Of a stretch of 64,000 nt of DNA, positions 25,965 through 36,315 are shown one piece after another. The stretch is from Polytrichum commune (Eukaryota; Streptophyta; Polytrichopsida; Polytrichales; Polytrichaceae): NCBI GenBank assembly GCA_950295325.1, contig OX485805.1:18773501-18837500 (forward strand), read 5' to 3'. The notes under the pieces are model-generated. The model was not told the origin of the DNA. It worked only from the letters and a program-made list of their open reading frames with translations, and did not search any database. Numbering within the stretch: the first letter of the stretch is position 1; each line of letters begins with the position of its first letter. The position numbers and the translations under genes were made by a program.

Positions 25965-26515
25965 CTCTAACCTCCTTGTGCCCCATCTCCCCACCCGACT
26001 TTACCAAATAACCAAAGTCTTTCCTAAAAATTGGCTAAAGATCCCTCGGTTACAAGGGAGGCGTCCGGCTATCCCAATGCACCTACAAGAACTTACTATG
26101 GAGATTGTTGAGTAGGTTTTAGTTAAATAGCTTTCACACATGTTTGTGGTTTTATCTACCAGGCAATGAATGTTGGATAGTTTTTGTCCCATCCCCAAAT
26201 CCCTTACTACTCATCTATCTTACTATCGGTTTTTTGTTAATGGAGCTCCTCGTGCCCTCATAGCTAAGACTAAAAAGCAACCAATCACAAGGGCGGGAGG
26301 TGACACTTTTAAAGGTCTCATATTTCTTGCCTCATGTCCAAGTACCGATGGGAGGGTCGGTGCTTGAGGCTTAAAACCTCCACTTTTAAACCATGCCACA
26401 TTGTTTGCCAACTAGGCTTGGCACTAGATAATGTCGATGGTGTGAAGGCCTTGTTTTTAGAACCAACTTTTAGGCTCAGCTAAAGTTAGGTGGGGAAGGG
26501 GCATTAGTATCACAC
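25965..26515 (+). repeat. Dispersed repeat family P, copy 1
   Basis: This stretch is an inverted, diverged copy of 40005-40549. Shared parts include GGTTGCTTTTTAGTCTTAGC (there in the opposite sense), ACTTTTAAAGGTCTC, GATGGGAGGGTCGGTGCTTG and GAACCAACTTTTAG. Short frames are open on both strands (26170-26367 plus, 26223-26411 minus) but none is recognisable. It may be a solo terminal repeat or a non-autonomous transposon. Confidence 0.6.
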
Positions 26516-26540
26516 TTGTGGCAACCAAAGCGCACGTGAT

Positions 26541-27301
26541 ATTACCGAGTTTTGTAGTGTTAACATGGATGCGTGATACTATAGAATTAGTGTAGCATGT
26601 GACACTATGAAATAACACAAAGGAGATGTGAGGACCATTTGAATTCGTTCTCCCATCACCTACGCTAATGTGGTCTATTCCACTACTTGGCTTCCCGGGC
26701 AATGTGGCGGACGCATGCACCAACATTCAACAAGTGGCATAAGAAGAAGAAGAAGAATGAGAATAAGAAGGTGACACTCCACATGTTGACACATGGCGCA
26801 ATGCGAGGGTGTGGGTTGACTTCTTTGGTGATTTGCATTAATGACAAATTTCGTGATACAAAGGAGAGAAATGTGACAATAAGGAGTGAGATTTGAACTA
26901 CGAACATCCGTTTCCTAGGGTTTCGGGATATCAGAGAGTGTATGACATTATGGGGGTTGATATTACGGAGTTTAGGGTGTACCACGCTCGCGACAAACAA
27001 AGTGCCCATGATATTAAGGAGTTATGTAGTGTTAATATGGATGCGTTATAAAAGAGAATCAGTGTAGCATGTGACATTATGGAATAACACAAAGTCAACT
27101 TTGCAATGATGACAAAGTGATGTGTGTGAGTGTGTGGTCTGAATTCTTCAGTGGTTTATTTTAATGTCGAAACTTGTCATATATGGGAGGGAAACGTGGC
27201 AATATGGAGTGAGATTGAAATTGAGAATATCCGTTCCTTAGGGTTTGGGATATAAGAGGAGTGACATTAAGGAGGTTGATATTATGGCGTTTAGAATATC
27301 C
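26541..27301 (+). repeat. Two tandem copies of repeat family E
   Basis: ACATGGATGCGTGATACTAT..GTGTAGCATGTGACACTATG (26558 onward) recurs as ATATGGATGCGTTATAAAAG..GTGTAGCATGTGACATTATG (27035 onward). Each is followed later by TAGGGTTT(C/G)GGATAT..GGTTGATATTA. An inverted copy is at 12985-13278. Confidence 0.55.
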
Positions 27302-29013
27302 ATAGAATATACCCCAATCTAATCATTATTTTTAAAGATGCCAACATGTAACCGGTTAGACTTGGAAACACTAGGATCTTGACGGACTAGGCACAAAAAA
27401 CTCCCAGGACATTGTAATGTTACAGCAAGTGGAGAGAGGGAATGATCACATACAAGTGTCCCTCTCATGTTTTGTTTAGGATTGCAATCTTTGATTTGTT
27501 CATGAAGTTGTGTGTTCAGTAACCAAGGGGTTTTCCGAATTGTGCACACAATCCTTGACAATAGAGTTATATGTAAAAGTCCTTCAACGAGGGATGAAAT
27601 TGTGGGTTTCATGCTTCTTTGAGAGAACTTTCTATTAAGAGCTCACTAGCTCATCATGTTTTGGAGCCTATTTTGAAAGTTCAGTGCAAAATTTGGGACC
27701 TCCTCTTCCCACATCATCAAACTTTGAGAGAATTTTAGGATCTAAAAAAGGGTATGTGCATGGGACCCAATGTCATGAATTTCGGGTTGGCTTATGCAAG
27801 GCTAGCTTGGCCCACCCATCCTAGTAGGACAAGCTAGAAAGCATGTTTTTAATAGCTTGGCATCACTCCTTGTGATGATAATTTAAGCATTAAGGAAACC
27901 TGAATGACTTTGCATTAATTCTCATAACTCAAGGTTTGGGACTAAACCCATGGTTTCATCCACTTTACTTTATGAATAACTCTAATGTCAGTAGAGTTCC
28001 CACTACAAACACTCAATCGAGATAAGAAAGCTTTTGAATTAGGTACCAAAGAAAACAAATTAACAAGTAGAAGTGGTCTAAAGCCGAGTCAAAGGATGCA
28101 GTGAGAAACCCTTATTATTTTTCATTTTTTTTGAAAGTAGTAGGTTGGCTACATATATGCTAAGTTTTGAAGCAGCCAAGGTGGCAAGCTTGAGATTTCT
28201 TGTGCAGTGCAAGGTGGCTACATTTGGATGAATTAAACGGAGTATATGGTGATTGCAAAGAAACTATATGTCAATTTGGGTGGCAACTTCAAATTATACA
28301 TGGAAAATTGTGCAATTGTGGCTCCAAAATATTTTGCTACTAGTATGTATCAAAATCTCCTACTATTCAAATTCAACTCTCAATACCACTTTTCCCTTTC
28401 ATGAATCAAAAACTTCATCATAAGGGGAACCAACAAGGTTGAATTGCCTTTGGGAATATATATACCCATTAATTACAAGTCCCAAATGAGAATCTCCACA
28501 AGCCATCTTCAAGCATCACCAATGCACTCTAATTTGGAACTTGAATTTTAATCCGCAAAATTCTTAAACTCCACTACAATCAAAAGGTGACGTCATTAAT
28601 CAACACTACATGACCAAAGAGGCTACAATATACAAGCTAAGAGAGGTTTGCAACCAAAAACGTGAATCGCTGATAGTTTGAAAAGGTACTAATCAGGTTA
28701 CCACAACCGATTGAGGACTTGATGTGTAGAATTATATGCTTGCTTTGTGCGTGCTCATTGAGATCAATTGTGAAGCATTCGCAAATTGTCATAATTTCAC
28801 AGAAGGTTGTGTTCTCTGCACCAAGTTATGAGCAATGCTGACGCTATTTTTCATCATGATCTCTATCGCTCACTTGAGTTTAGACCTAGTAAATTATAGA
28901 GATAGTGATGTAGATTTGGTCAACCCGGGATGGACATGAGGACCTTGAGTATTGTGATGATTTGCTGAAACTGAACATTCTTCGGAGGTTCTCAGATGTG
29001 GAGGTCGATCACC
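27302..29013. other. Intergenic 3' of the kinase gene
   Basis: AT-rich. 27319-27395 matches part of foldback family C (CCAACATGTAACCGGTTAGA). Nothing else was recognised; the last few hundred bases would hold the kinase 3' UTR. Confidence 0.5.
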
Positions 29014-30756
29014 CTATTCGGTCAAGAGAGACAAAAAATTCCCACAGCACAACATCCAACGCGCGAGCGACACATACATGTTTGCTTGAAGCTTCACCCA
29101 AGGTGAATATATATTACAGATTGTGGTACAATGATTTGAAAGAGGTGCTCTACAATTGACATCTATTGATATATTCCAATGCAGCTGAGATATGTACAAT
29201 CTTTTACACATGGAAAGGCCAGCTTCGAATGAGCATTGCCAAACTCCTTGCGAGGAAATCCAGTGCTCATGTCTATCAAGCTCACAACCTTTAAAACTAT
29301 GCCGAAATGTGTCCGGGAATTCCAAAACGTCACCACAGCAATGTGCCTCCTCCTCCGTGGACAAATAAAATGTTCCGTGAGGCCTTGAAGGCTCAAGAGG
29401 ATCAACAGATGCTTCCAGGGTGTCGATTGCTTCCAATTGATCGCCAAGAAAATGTTGAGCCTGTGAGGACGAAGCAACTCCGTTCCCAGGACTAATGCAG
29501 GTGCAAGACGAAGACTCAAAGGTCTCCTGGTTGATTTGAAGGCCGGTGGTGTTTGTTGCTACGGAGGTCTTGCCATCCATTGCAACTTCGATAGTAGAAA
29601 CAGAGCATTCGGCCGTCAAATCCGAGAAAGAATAAGGTGAGAAAGAATAAGGTGAGGAAGGAGGAGAGCCTTTTGGCGATCGCACAACAATCCATTCCCC
29701 AGCAAAATTATTGAAAGGAGAGCTTCCCCAACAATTCTCCCCCGATTGCTCCCCGGAGCTTTTCTGGCTCGGCTCCGCGCACACCAATCCACGCTTCAAG
29801 AAAGAAGGCATGGTCAGAATTGGGACCGAGTTTTCGACGGACGAAGCAAGGAAACAATTAGGAAATTGCATCACACTACAAGGAGAGAGAGGCGCATCAG
29901 CAACAGCGACAGCCTTGGCCACGAATCTGGTGGTGAGGAAGGGATGTTGGAGCAATTGAGAGCTTGTCCATCTCTTGCGAGGATCTCTCTGAAAACACTT
30001 GCCCAAGAAATCGTGCGCCTCGGCGGAAAGGGAAGCTGGCACTTCAGGAAGCTCATCGGTGCATCCAATGTGGTACAAAGCTACCATCGAGTTTGTCAGA
30101 TTGCTCCATGGAGCTCGCCCTGTGGCCATCTCCACCACCGTACAACCCAAAGACCAGATGTCAGATGCAAGCCCCTGCTCCACCTGCCTCACAACCTCCG
30201 GCGCCATCCACAACGGAGTTCCGTTCACCTTGGCAGAGCAATTCATTGCTTCGCTCTCAATCTCCGTGCCCACCCTCTTGGCGGATCCAAAGTCCGTCAG
30301 CTTCACGTTTCCATTCCTAACCAGCAGGTTTTTGCCCTTGATGTCACAGTGCACGATTCCTTTTCGGTGCAAGTAATCAATTCCCTCAACGATGCTACGC
30401 GTGTAAGTGCGGATCAAATGCTCATCCAGCGCCCCCGCGCCTGCGAATTGCTTCAAAAAATCTGCCAAGCTGCCTTCGGGCATATACTCCAAGAACAAGT
30501 TACGCATCAACTTCCCACCCTCCTCTGTCCAATCGCTTCCCAAACAGCGCACAACATACTTGGAGTCCAAGCTCTGGAGAAGCTCGATCTCATTCTCTAG
30601 TGCTGGCAGTGACACCTCCGCCCCTGCGCCTCTTCCATTCACTTGAACCGACTTCACTGCAAAAACCTCCCCATCTTCTCTATCAATCGCCAGGTTAACC
30701 TTGCCGAACGTCCCTGCACCTATCAACTTCCCCCGGATCCATGAACGACCTGCCAT
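29014..30756 (-). CDS. MAPKKK17/18-like (MEKK-type) protein kinase, intronless
   Basis: A 580-residue serine/threonine kinase of the plant MAPKKK15-21 type, expected to phosphorylate MAPKKs; Arabidopsis relatives act in ABA and stress signalling. The kinase domain spans about residues 7-274: glycine loop GAGTFGKV 13-20, Lys35 (AVK), candidate alpha-C Glu56, catalytic loop HCDIKGKN 136-143 with Asp138, DFG 155-157, MEKK-type GTPLWMAPEV 179-188 and subdomain XI Arg262. The 306-residue tail has no known domain but carries EWIVVRSP (354-361) and a doubled SPYSF (368-377). I chose the ATG at 30756 because the family begins a few residues before the glycine loop and its context (CACCATGGC) is strong; the frame stays open 31 codons upstream but with only a GTG start. 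The last 60 residues look less protein-like, so a 3' splice cannot be excluded. Confidence 0.9.
   Translation of the reverse strand: MAGRSWIRGKLIGAGTFGKVNLAIDREDGEVFAVKSVQVNGRGAGAEVSLPALENEIELLQSLDSKYVVRCLGSDWTEEGGKLMRNLFLEYMPEGSLADFLKQFAGAGALDEHLIRTYTRSIVEGIDYLHRKGIVHCDIKGKNLLVRNGNVKLTDFGSAKRVGTEIESEAMNCSAKVNGTPLWMAPEVVRQVEQGLASDIWSLGCTVVEMATGRAPWSNLTNSMVALYHIGCTDELPEVPASLSAEAHDFLGKCFQRDPRKRWTSSQLLQHPFLTTRFVAKAVAVADAPLSPCSVMQFPNCFLASSVENSVPILTMPSFLKRGLVCAEPSQKSSGEQSGENCWGSSPFNNFAGEWIVVRSPKGSPPSSPYSFSPYSFSDLTAECSVSTIEVAMDGKTSVATNTTGLQINQETFESSSCTCISPGNGVASSSQAQHFLGDQLEAIDTLEASVDPLEPSRPHGTFYLSTEEEAHCCGDVLEFPDTFRHSFKGCELDRHEHWISSQGVWQCSFEAGLSMCKRLYISQLHWNISIDVNCRAPLSNHCTTICNIYSPWVKLQANMYVSLARWMLCCGNFLSLLTE
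29624..29653 (-). repeat. Perfect 15-bp in-frame tandem duplication in kinase tail
   Basis: GAGAAAGAATAAGGT occurs twice in direct succession, encoding the doubled SPYSF-type unit without breaking the frame. Confidence 0.9.
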
Positions 30757-30775
30757 GGTGGGAAATCCCACGCAT
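30695..30775 (-). promoter_or_regulatory. Upstream ORF overlapping the kinase start codon
   Basis: An ATG 19 bases before the kinase ATG, in another frame, opens a 26-codon frame that ends at TAA (30695-30697) inside the kinase glycine-loop coding region. Its context is weak (T at -3, C at +4), so ribosomes would be expected to leak past it. Confidence 0.5.
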
Positions 30776-31414
30776 CCAAACCAAATTGCTCGCTCCCTCC
30801 ACAAGATCAATCTGTCACCTCTCTCACTCTCAATCTCAATCTGGAGCACTGCAAACTTCTCACGTTTTGATTATACGGTCCTGGCAGAGGCCAGAATGCT
30901 CGTAGAGCACTAACAAGCCCAATCTGTCCTACGCTAGTGCAAGAGCCACAAAAGCATCATGGCCCCGCATGGAACACAAGTGGTACTGGACTGATGAGGG
31001 CAAGGCAAGGACTCACCAGAAGAAGGGATGTGGGACTGGTAAGGGTGCAATTATACTAGGTAGGAGAGGGGATGAGGTTTGAGGGGAGGATTATTATTAG
31101 GGTTTATTAGGGTTAAATTAGTGTGATGAGTGGTGGTGAGAGCTGCGAGAGAGACGGATGAGTGCAGCTGCTGCTGATTCCTGAAGTGCGCAGGAGGAGC
31201 GAGGGTGCAGGCACACCACCCAGTGGTCCGGGTCCGGCGCCGACCGCGGGGGACCCCCGCCAATACAAATCCCAGGCGATGGCGATGGCGGAGGCGTAGC
31301 AAGCGGGAGATGCTCCGATCTGCCGCAGACGGTAGCAGCAGTTACGCATCTATTACAAGGCTTGGCTTTCGACATTAGTTTCCTCAAGACACTCGCGCGT
31401 TCATCACTCCCTCC
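30757..31414 (-). promoter_or_regulatory. Kinase 5' leader and promoter region
   Basis: GC-richer than the distal DNA, consistent with a leader and proximal promoter for the minus-strand kinase gene. Short frames at 31051-31387 minus overlap one another and look like composition effects. I see no certain TATA box. A transposon boundary at 31415 limits the conserved upstream region. Confidence 0.45.
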
Positions 31415-32239
31415 CAGAGTTGGGGAAGTTTTTGAAGCCTTTTAGTGGCTAATTGCCGGTAGTTGCTACGAAGGGTCGGATTTTTTCCAATTTACATCGG
31501 CAAGAGCCGGTCTTTTGTAAAATCAATCGGCCAATTGCCTATATTTTCATATTTTCATTGGCCAATATCCGATTAAACGGAATTCATATCCGCACTAATT
31601 GTTTAAAAAATGTATGAAAAGTTATTAGAAATCATTTCTTAGTACAAAATCTTGAATAAGTGAAAAGAATAGGCATGTTCAAAACTTTCAATTTGAAGAG
31701 TTAATATCCTTGGCAGGAGTTGAACCTAGCAATGCCTTCACTGCTTGAAGGCCAAGGGTCCCCCAATTCTTCATAGAAGCAATTGGATTTGGTCATGGAA
31801 AGGTTGCATAATTCAAAAAATTTAAGGTTTAGGGTATTTCCTCAAGTGCATCATCAGATGCCCTAGATAAATAGCGCTATAAATTGCTATACAAATAACG
31901 AAACTTAGCAGCATCCTTCCAAAGATCTAGAGCACTTGTTAGAATGTCATCAAAATCATTGTCTGGGCCTTCTATAGCAACACGCATCATACTTTCTAAG
32001 CTAGATGTAGACACGGGTATCGGCCAGTATTTGAAATTTGAATACTTCTTCTAGCTGAAATCCAGTAACTCACAAGAAGAATCGGCTACATTTCCAGGAC
32101 ATTTTCTGGTTCATCGACTAATTGCCGGAGGATTGAAATTACAGTTGGATTGCCATCCGATGGTTGGAAATTTGGACCGGCCATGAGGGGAAATCCATCG
32201 GCTGATAATGAACTAGCCGTTGGTTCTCCCTGATCATAG
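31415..32239. mobile_element. hAT-like non-autonomous element, copy 1
   Basis: Flanked by the 8-bp duplication CTCCCTCC (31407-31414 and 32240-32247). The left end is CAGAGTTGGGGAAG and the inverted right end is CTATGATCAGGGAG, fitting the short YANNG-type ends of hAT elements. A 661-bp relative at 49995-50655 has its own different 8-bp duplication, confirming the boundaries. No transposase frame. It lies about 660 bp upstream of the kinase ATG. Confidence 0.8.
31711..31770 (-). other. tRNA-like module inside the hAT-like element
   Basis: On the minus strand this reads GGGACCCTTGG..GCATTGCTAGGTTCAACTCC, ending TGCCA, with a Pol III B-box-like core (GGTTCAACTCC; GGTTCAATTCC in the second copy at 50289-50348). 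It lacks a full tRNA cloverleaf. It may be a SINE fragment carried by the element or coincidence. Confidence 0.3.
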
Positions 32240-32292
32240 CTCCCTCCCTCTCTCTCCCTCTCTCTGCTTATAACAGGCAAGTATAAGGTAGA

Positions 32293-32417
32293 TATACCCA
32301 AAACCGTCACCAAACTTAAAACCACTAGTATGTACCACATGCATGCATGTGGAAGAAACAAATGTATGCATTTGGTACATAGTGGTGGTTTTAGGTTCGG
32401 TGATGGTTTTGGGTATA
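32293..32417. repeat. Inverted repeat (foldback), about 125 bp
   Basis: TATACCCAAAACCGTCACC at the left pairs with GGTGATGGTTTTGGGTATA at the right, and the pairing continues inward through ACTTAAAACCACTA and GTACCACATGCA to the centre. Confidence 0.75.
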
Positions 32418-32446
32418 CACTTATTATATCTCACATTCACCGCAGC

Positions 32447-32670
32447 CTCCCAGCGGCCAGGGCTACCCATGACCCCACCTACCTCGTCCATCTGGGCCCA
32501 CCACTCAGGTGGGAGCACCTATAACCGAGGAGAAGTTGAGATATTCCAGCATACATGTGGTGGGTCCAGGGCTACCCAATGACCCCACCCACCCACCTGG
32601 GCCCACCATTAAGGTAGGAGCACCTATAACCGAGAAGTTGAGGATTTTCGGCATACATGTGGTAGCCATA
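32447..32670. repeat. Tandem duplication of a 110-bp unit
   Basis: CCAGGGCTACCCATGACCCC..GGGAGCACCTATAACCGAG..GCATACATGTGGT occurs twice in a row with minor changes. Frames reading through it are repeat artefacts. Confidence 0.7.
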
Positions 32671-32944
32671 TGAACCGAAAATTACTTTCCAAGTAGGGGA
32701 AAAGAGACCATGTAACTTGCAAGTTTTTCTCCCCCCCCCAAAAAAAAAACCCAACTTTGAAATAAATACAAAAATTTGGAGTGAAAATTGTGTTGGCACC
32801 CGAAATTGTTGGAGCAAGCCCAATCGTTCCTAGATCTGCATCTGAATCTGCATCTGGGAATGAAAAATGGTTTTTGTCCATGATGCAGATGTAGACCCAG
32901 GCAAAATTGCCACTCATCCTGCATTGTTTTCTTCACTAACTTTT

Positions 32945-33215
32945 TGAAATGATCGGTAATTTTCGGAAGTCGTGAACTTCAACCGGTTACTTCTCAAACT
33001 TGTCCGGTTCATTTGTGATGGTTAAGTTTCTGAAGTCTTAAACCTTGACCGTTTATTTCTCAAACTCATCCCGTTCATCTATAACTAGAAAATTTCCTTA
33101 AATCTTAGACCTCAACCACTTATTTCTCAAACACATCCGGTTCATCTATAACTAGTAGTTTTCCTAAAGTTCCAAACCTCAACCGGTTATTTCTCAAACA
33201 CATATGGTCCATGCA
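32945..33215. repeat. Four tandem 66-67 bp units related to foldback family C
   Basis: CAACCGGTTATTTCTCAAAC-type cores start at 32980, 33046, 33113 and 33180, each followed by CCGGTTCATCTATAACTA-type text. The same motifs occur in the foldback element at 42523-42952. Confidence 0.75.
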
Positions 33216-33819
33216 TATTTACCTGTCATTCACTAGGAAGGTAAATTATTGACTCGTCTCTTCTGATAAGTTACAATAATATTTCTTGTCCTATATGATA
33301 GAAGGCTCCCTACATATCTCGACATTATGCAGGGAGTTCAATAGTTCATGTATTTAAATCTCATCCAATTTGATATTATATAGTGGTGAGTGGGCCATTT
33401 CCTTGCGGATGCAAATGCAGGGTAAGTGACCTTGCCCTTAGGGGGGCATAATGTTCACAAGGTGAACATTCTCAAATCAACATGTACTTATTATGCAAGA
33501 TTGCAAGGGTGTTGGTTTTGGGCGATGTCTTGGTTTAAGGTGTTCCTACTTTAAGAGCAAGCCCACTCATCCTGCATTTGCGTTTTTTCATCTACAATGC
33601 ATATGTGGATGCGGGAGAGTTCAATTAGCCATGCCTGTAAACTTTATAAGTGATGGAAGCAATGCATGAGAAACCATAACTCCTTGCATCCCAATACGAT
33701 ATGCAAGGAGCCTTCTCCCACTAAAGGGCAAGGTCAATACCCAAAATGTGACCCTTGAAGTCAATAGTGTTGTGGGGGGGGGGGGCAGTATCGATAACAT
33801 GTGAACATGCTCTAAGTCA

Positions 33820-34336
33820 ATGCAAGATGGATGTAAATTCTACATGGATACTTGTACATGGTATCAAGTGGATCATGTAACATGGTCACTTGGATTATTT
33901 TCAAAAACCACCTCCTAGAGGTATGTCTAACACAAAATTGGGAACCATGGCACTCCAAAATCTCACCACTGTTGATTTACTATAATTTATCATGTGTGAG
34001 GACCCCGCAATGAAATAGCATTGATCGAGGGTCCGGTCACATTTGACTTCACACTACACTTGAGGGAATGTGACCACACTACATGATTTTGGAAGTGTCC
34101 TGAGATGGTCTTTGGACAATTCTTTTGGGCTCTCGCAAGAAGAAGAAGAACTCCGGTCTCTCAGGGGAGGCCGGAGTGAATAGAGTGTTTGTTCGTAGGA
34201 CATCCTTGGCCATACCCCAGGGTAATGGCTTTGGATGTAATACTACTTCACCCTTTGTAGGGAGTAGACACTATTTGAATAACCGGGCTCTCGCAATTTC
34301 ATGATTGTGGCTCTTGGCTCATATGTGAAGTCGTCC
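33820..34336. mobile_element. Tourist-like MITE, family A copy 5, 5'-truncated and interrupted
   Basis: Begins within the family interior (GCAAGATGGATGTAAATTCT) and runs to a right end ..CATATGTGAAGTCGTCC. The left inverted end is missing. Relative to other A copies it contains an extra block at 34139-34284 bracketed by a 12-bp duplication. Confidence 0.65.
34139..34284. mobile_element. 146-bp insertion with 12-bp target duplication, SINE-like candidate
   Basis: GGGCTCTCGCAA occurs at 34127-34138 and again at 34285-34296. Uninterrupted family A copies (near 25275 and 42108) have this site once. The inserted block starts with a GAA triplet run, has a GC-rich stem (CTCCGG..CCGGAG) and shows no inverted ends, which suggests a short retroposon. 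No clear Pol III promoter boxes are visible, so the class is uncertain. Confidence 0.55.
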
Positions 34337-34339
34337 TTA

Positions 34340-35832
34340 CCCATGTATGTGCAAGAGAGAGGGAATTATTGCACACGAACGTAAGTTAGAAAAATGAAAA
34401 ACGGTGAATGACCACTACTAGTGCATTGGACTATGAGTATGTTGATTTTTGTGTGGACCCAAAATGGCTAATTGTAAAGCGGTGGTCCATAAGGGAGACA
34501 ATGATAGGCCATATGCAGTGATTGGCCGAATAGGTTATGTTTCACACCACTTGGGGATCACTTTTGGGTGCCATTGAGTTAGCCGTATTGTGTGCATTCA
34601 TATGCAAAGTAGGATATTTTGATGCTTAGGATATTTGAATAGGTAACTTGTATAGGTCAATCACATGACTCGTCTATATTTACATTGTTAACCAAACTTG
34701 GGTGAAGTCAAGTGTGTACCTACAATATATCGCCTCTTTGATAAAATGGCACAGATTGGCCATGGCTACCGGTATACATCCACCTCTTTTTCAATTGGGC
34801 CTCCTCCATTGTTACACAAGGTGCAAAAAAAATCAAATTAATTATAACTAACAATTTTCCTTTTTGAGGCAATTTGACTCCATAATCAACATCAAAAGCC
34901 CCTCTCCCCGAAGTTAGTTTAGAAAATACTTATGAGAGATGAATTGATGGCAACATATTTAGGAGAGTTAAGCTTTTACTAGACCACCTTTCTTACAAAA
35001 GAAGGGGAATTATCGCATATGAGTATACCTCTCATCCATCCAACATAAAACCTTGACCCCATATACGTTTGTTGCCAATTCACATCAAATGACTCACACT
35101 AGACTAACCCAAGGTCATTGGAGCTAATTCCATTGTCAAATCAATTAAAAATAAAAACCTCCCCGATGAACACTATTTCAGGGCTTTTGTTGTTGTTGAA
35201 TGGAGGCTTGGGATTCAAGGTGTTCATGTAAACTCATCCATCATGGATGAAGGGGCTCCCGTATAAAAAATAAAAATATCCTACTCTAAGTGTAAAAATA
35301 GGTAATTTGACTCACAACAAATAAGGGTCGTTTTACACATGTGACCAAGGGCCAAGAAAATTTGATTTGAGATATTTTGTGGTCATGGTTGGCAATCCAA
35401 AGACCATGACCAAGAGAAATCCATATCATTTTTTTTTGAATGCCTTAGTCACGTGGCATAGTGTAAAGCAACCTTAGACCACAATGTAGTGTGTTTAAAG
35501 AAAAAGAAAAATTAACAATTTACTCTTAAAATTACTAGAACTATACAATTCAAATAAAAATATTCAAACATAATATGTTATTCTTGCATGATCACCTTAT
35601 TCTTTGTTGAGACAACCTATTTGCGTTCTCTTGCCGCAAAATCCGGATGACCACCAAACATGATTCATTTTTTGGACATATAGAACTTCATGTCACTTTC
35701 TCATCCATCTTCTATACATGCTCGTCCATGGTCAACTTCATGTTTGATTTACTTGTGTAAAATGAAGTGGGACTACCACTCATTTCTCAACTAATGAGAG
35801 GCTTTGAAAAGAGGGGATTATGGTCATTGGTA
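34340..35832. other. Intergenic with family D remnants
   Basis: About 34890-35080 belongs to dispersed family D. No coding signal. Confidence 0.5.
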
Positions 35833-36057
35833 ACTACATTGATTATCCCAATGAATATGTGTTATTATTCGGAGTTACGTAATGCAATAACATCTTGCCC
35901 AAGAGTTCAATTTCTACTAATGAAAGTTCAATAGGTTATTCAAACGTTATAAAACATAAATGACTTTACTTGGTAGAATAATTCATTCTCAATAACCAGT
36001 TATAGCGTTGCATAACTCCAATTAGTAACACACGCTAAATGGGATAATCAATGTAGT
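35833..36057. mobile_element. Foldback MITE-like element, family G
   Basis: A perfect 18-bp inverted pair, ACTACATTGATTATCCCA at 35833-35850 and its complement at 36040-36057, encloses a second pairing (CGGAGTTACGTAATGCAATA against TATAGCGTTGCATAACTCC). Related halves occur at about 59335-59460 and 59640-59795. Confidence 0.65.
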
Positions 36058-36148
36058 ATAAAACATGCCGTAAGTTATATACAAGAGCTTGCAAAATGAG
36101 GCTATATTATGTGGTTAGTTTAGCAAATCACAAACTCAGAGGGTTAAA

Positions 36149-36315
36149 CATAACATTATTCAAATCCATAACAATGTTTTGTACGACTAACAATATTCCA
36201 CAAAATATTCCCTAATATTTCCCACATTCAAACTGAATGTGGGTAATATCATAGAATATTTCATGGAATATTGCCATTCCCATAGAACACTATTATGGAT
36301 TTGAATAATGTTATG
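36149..36315. mobile_element. Short foldback element, 167 bp
   Basis: A perfect 23-bp inverted pair starting CATAACATTATTCAAATCC (36149-36171 and 36293-36315). The centre, CCCACATTCAAACTGAATGTGGG, is itself a perfect hairpin, so nearly the whole element folds on itself. No target duplication could be fixed. Confidence 0.7.

Noticed and set aside
29746..30600. 284-codon plus-strand frame opposite the kinase
   Set aside because: It is a shadow of GC-rich kinase codons; the minus strand has complete kinase motifs and this frame resembles no protein.
31711..31770. Functional tRNA gene
   Set aside because: Only a B-box-like half is present; no complete cloverleaf or anticodon loop.
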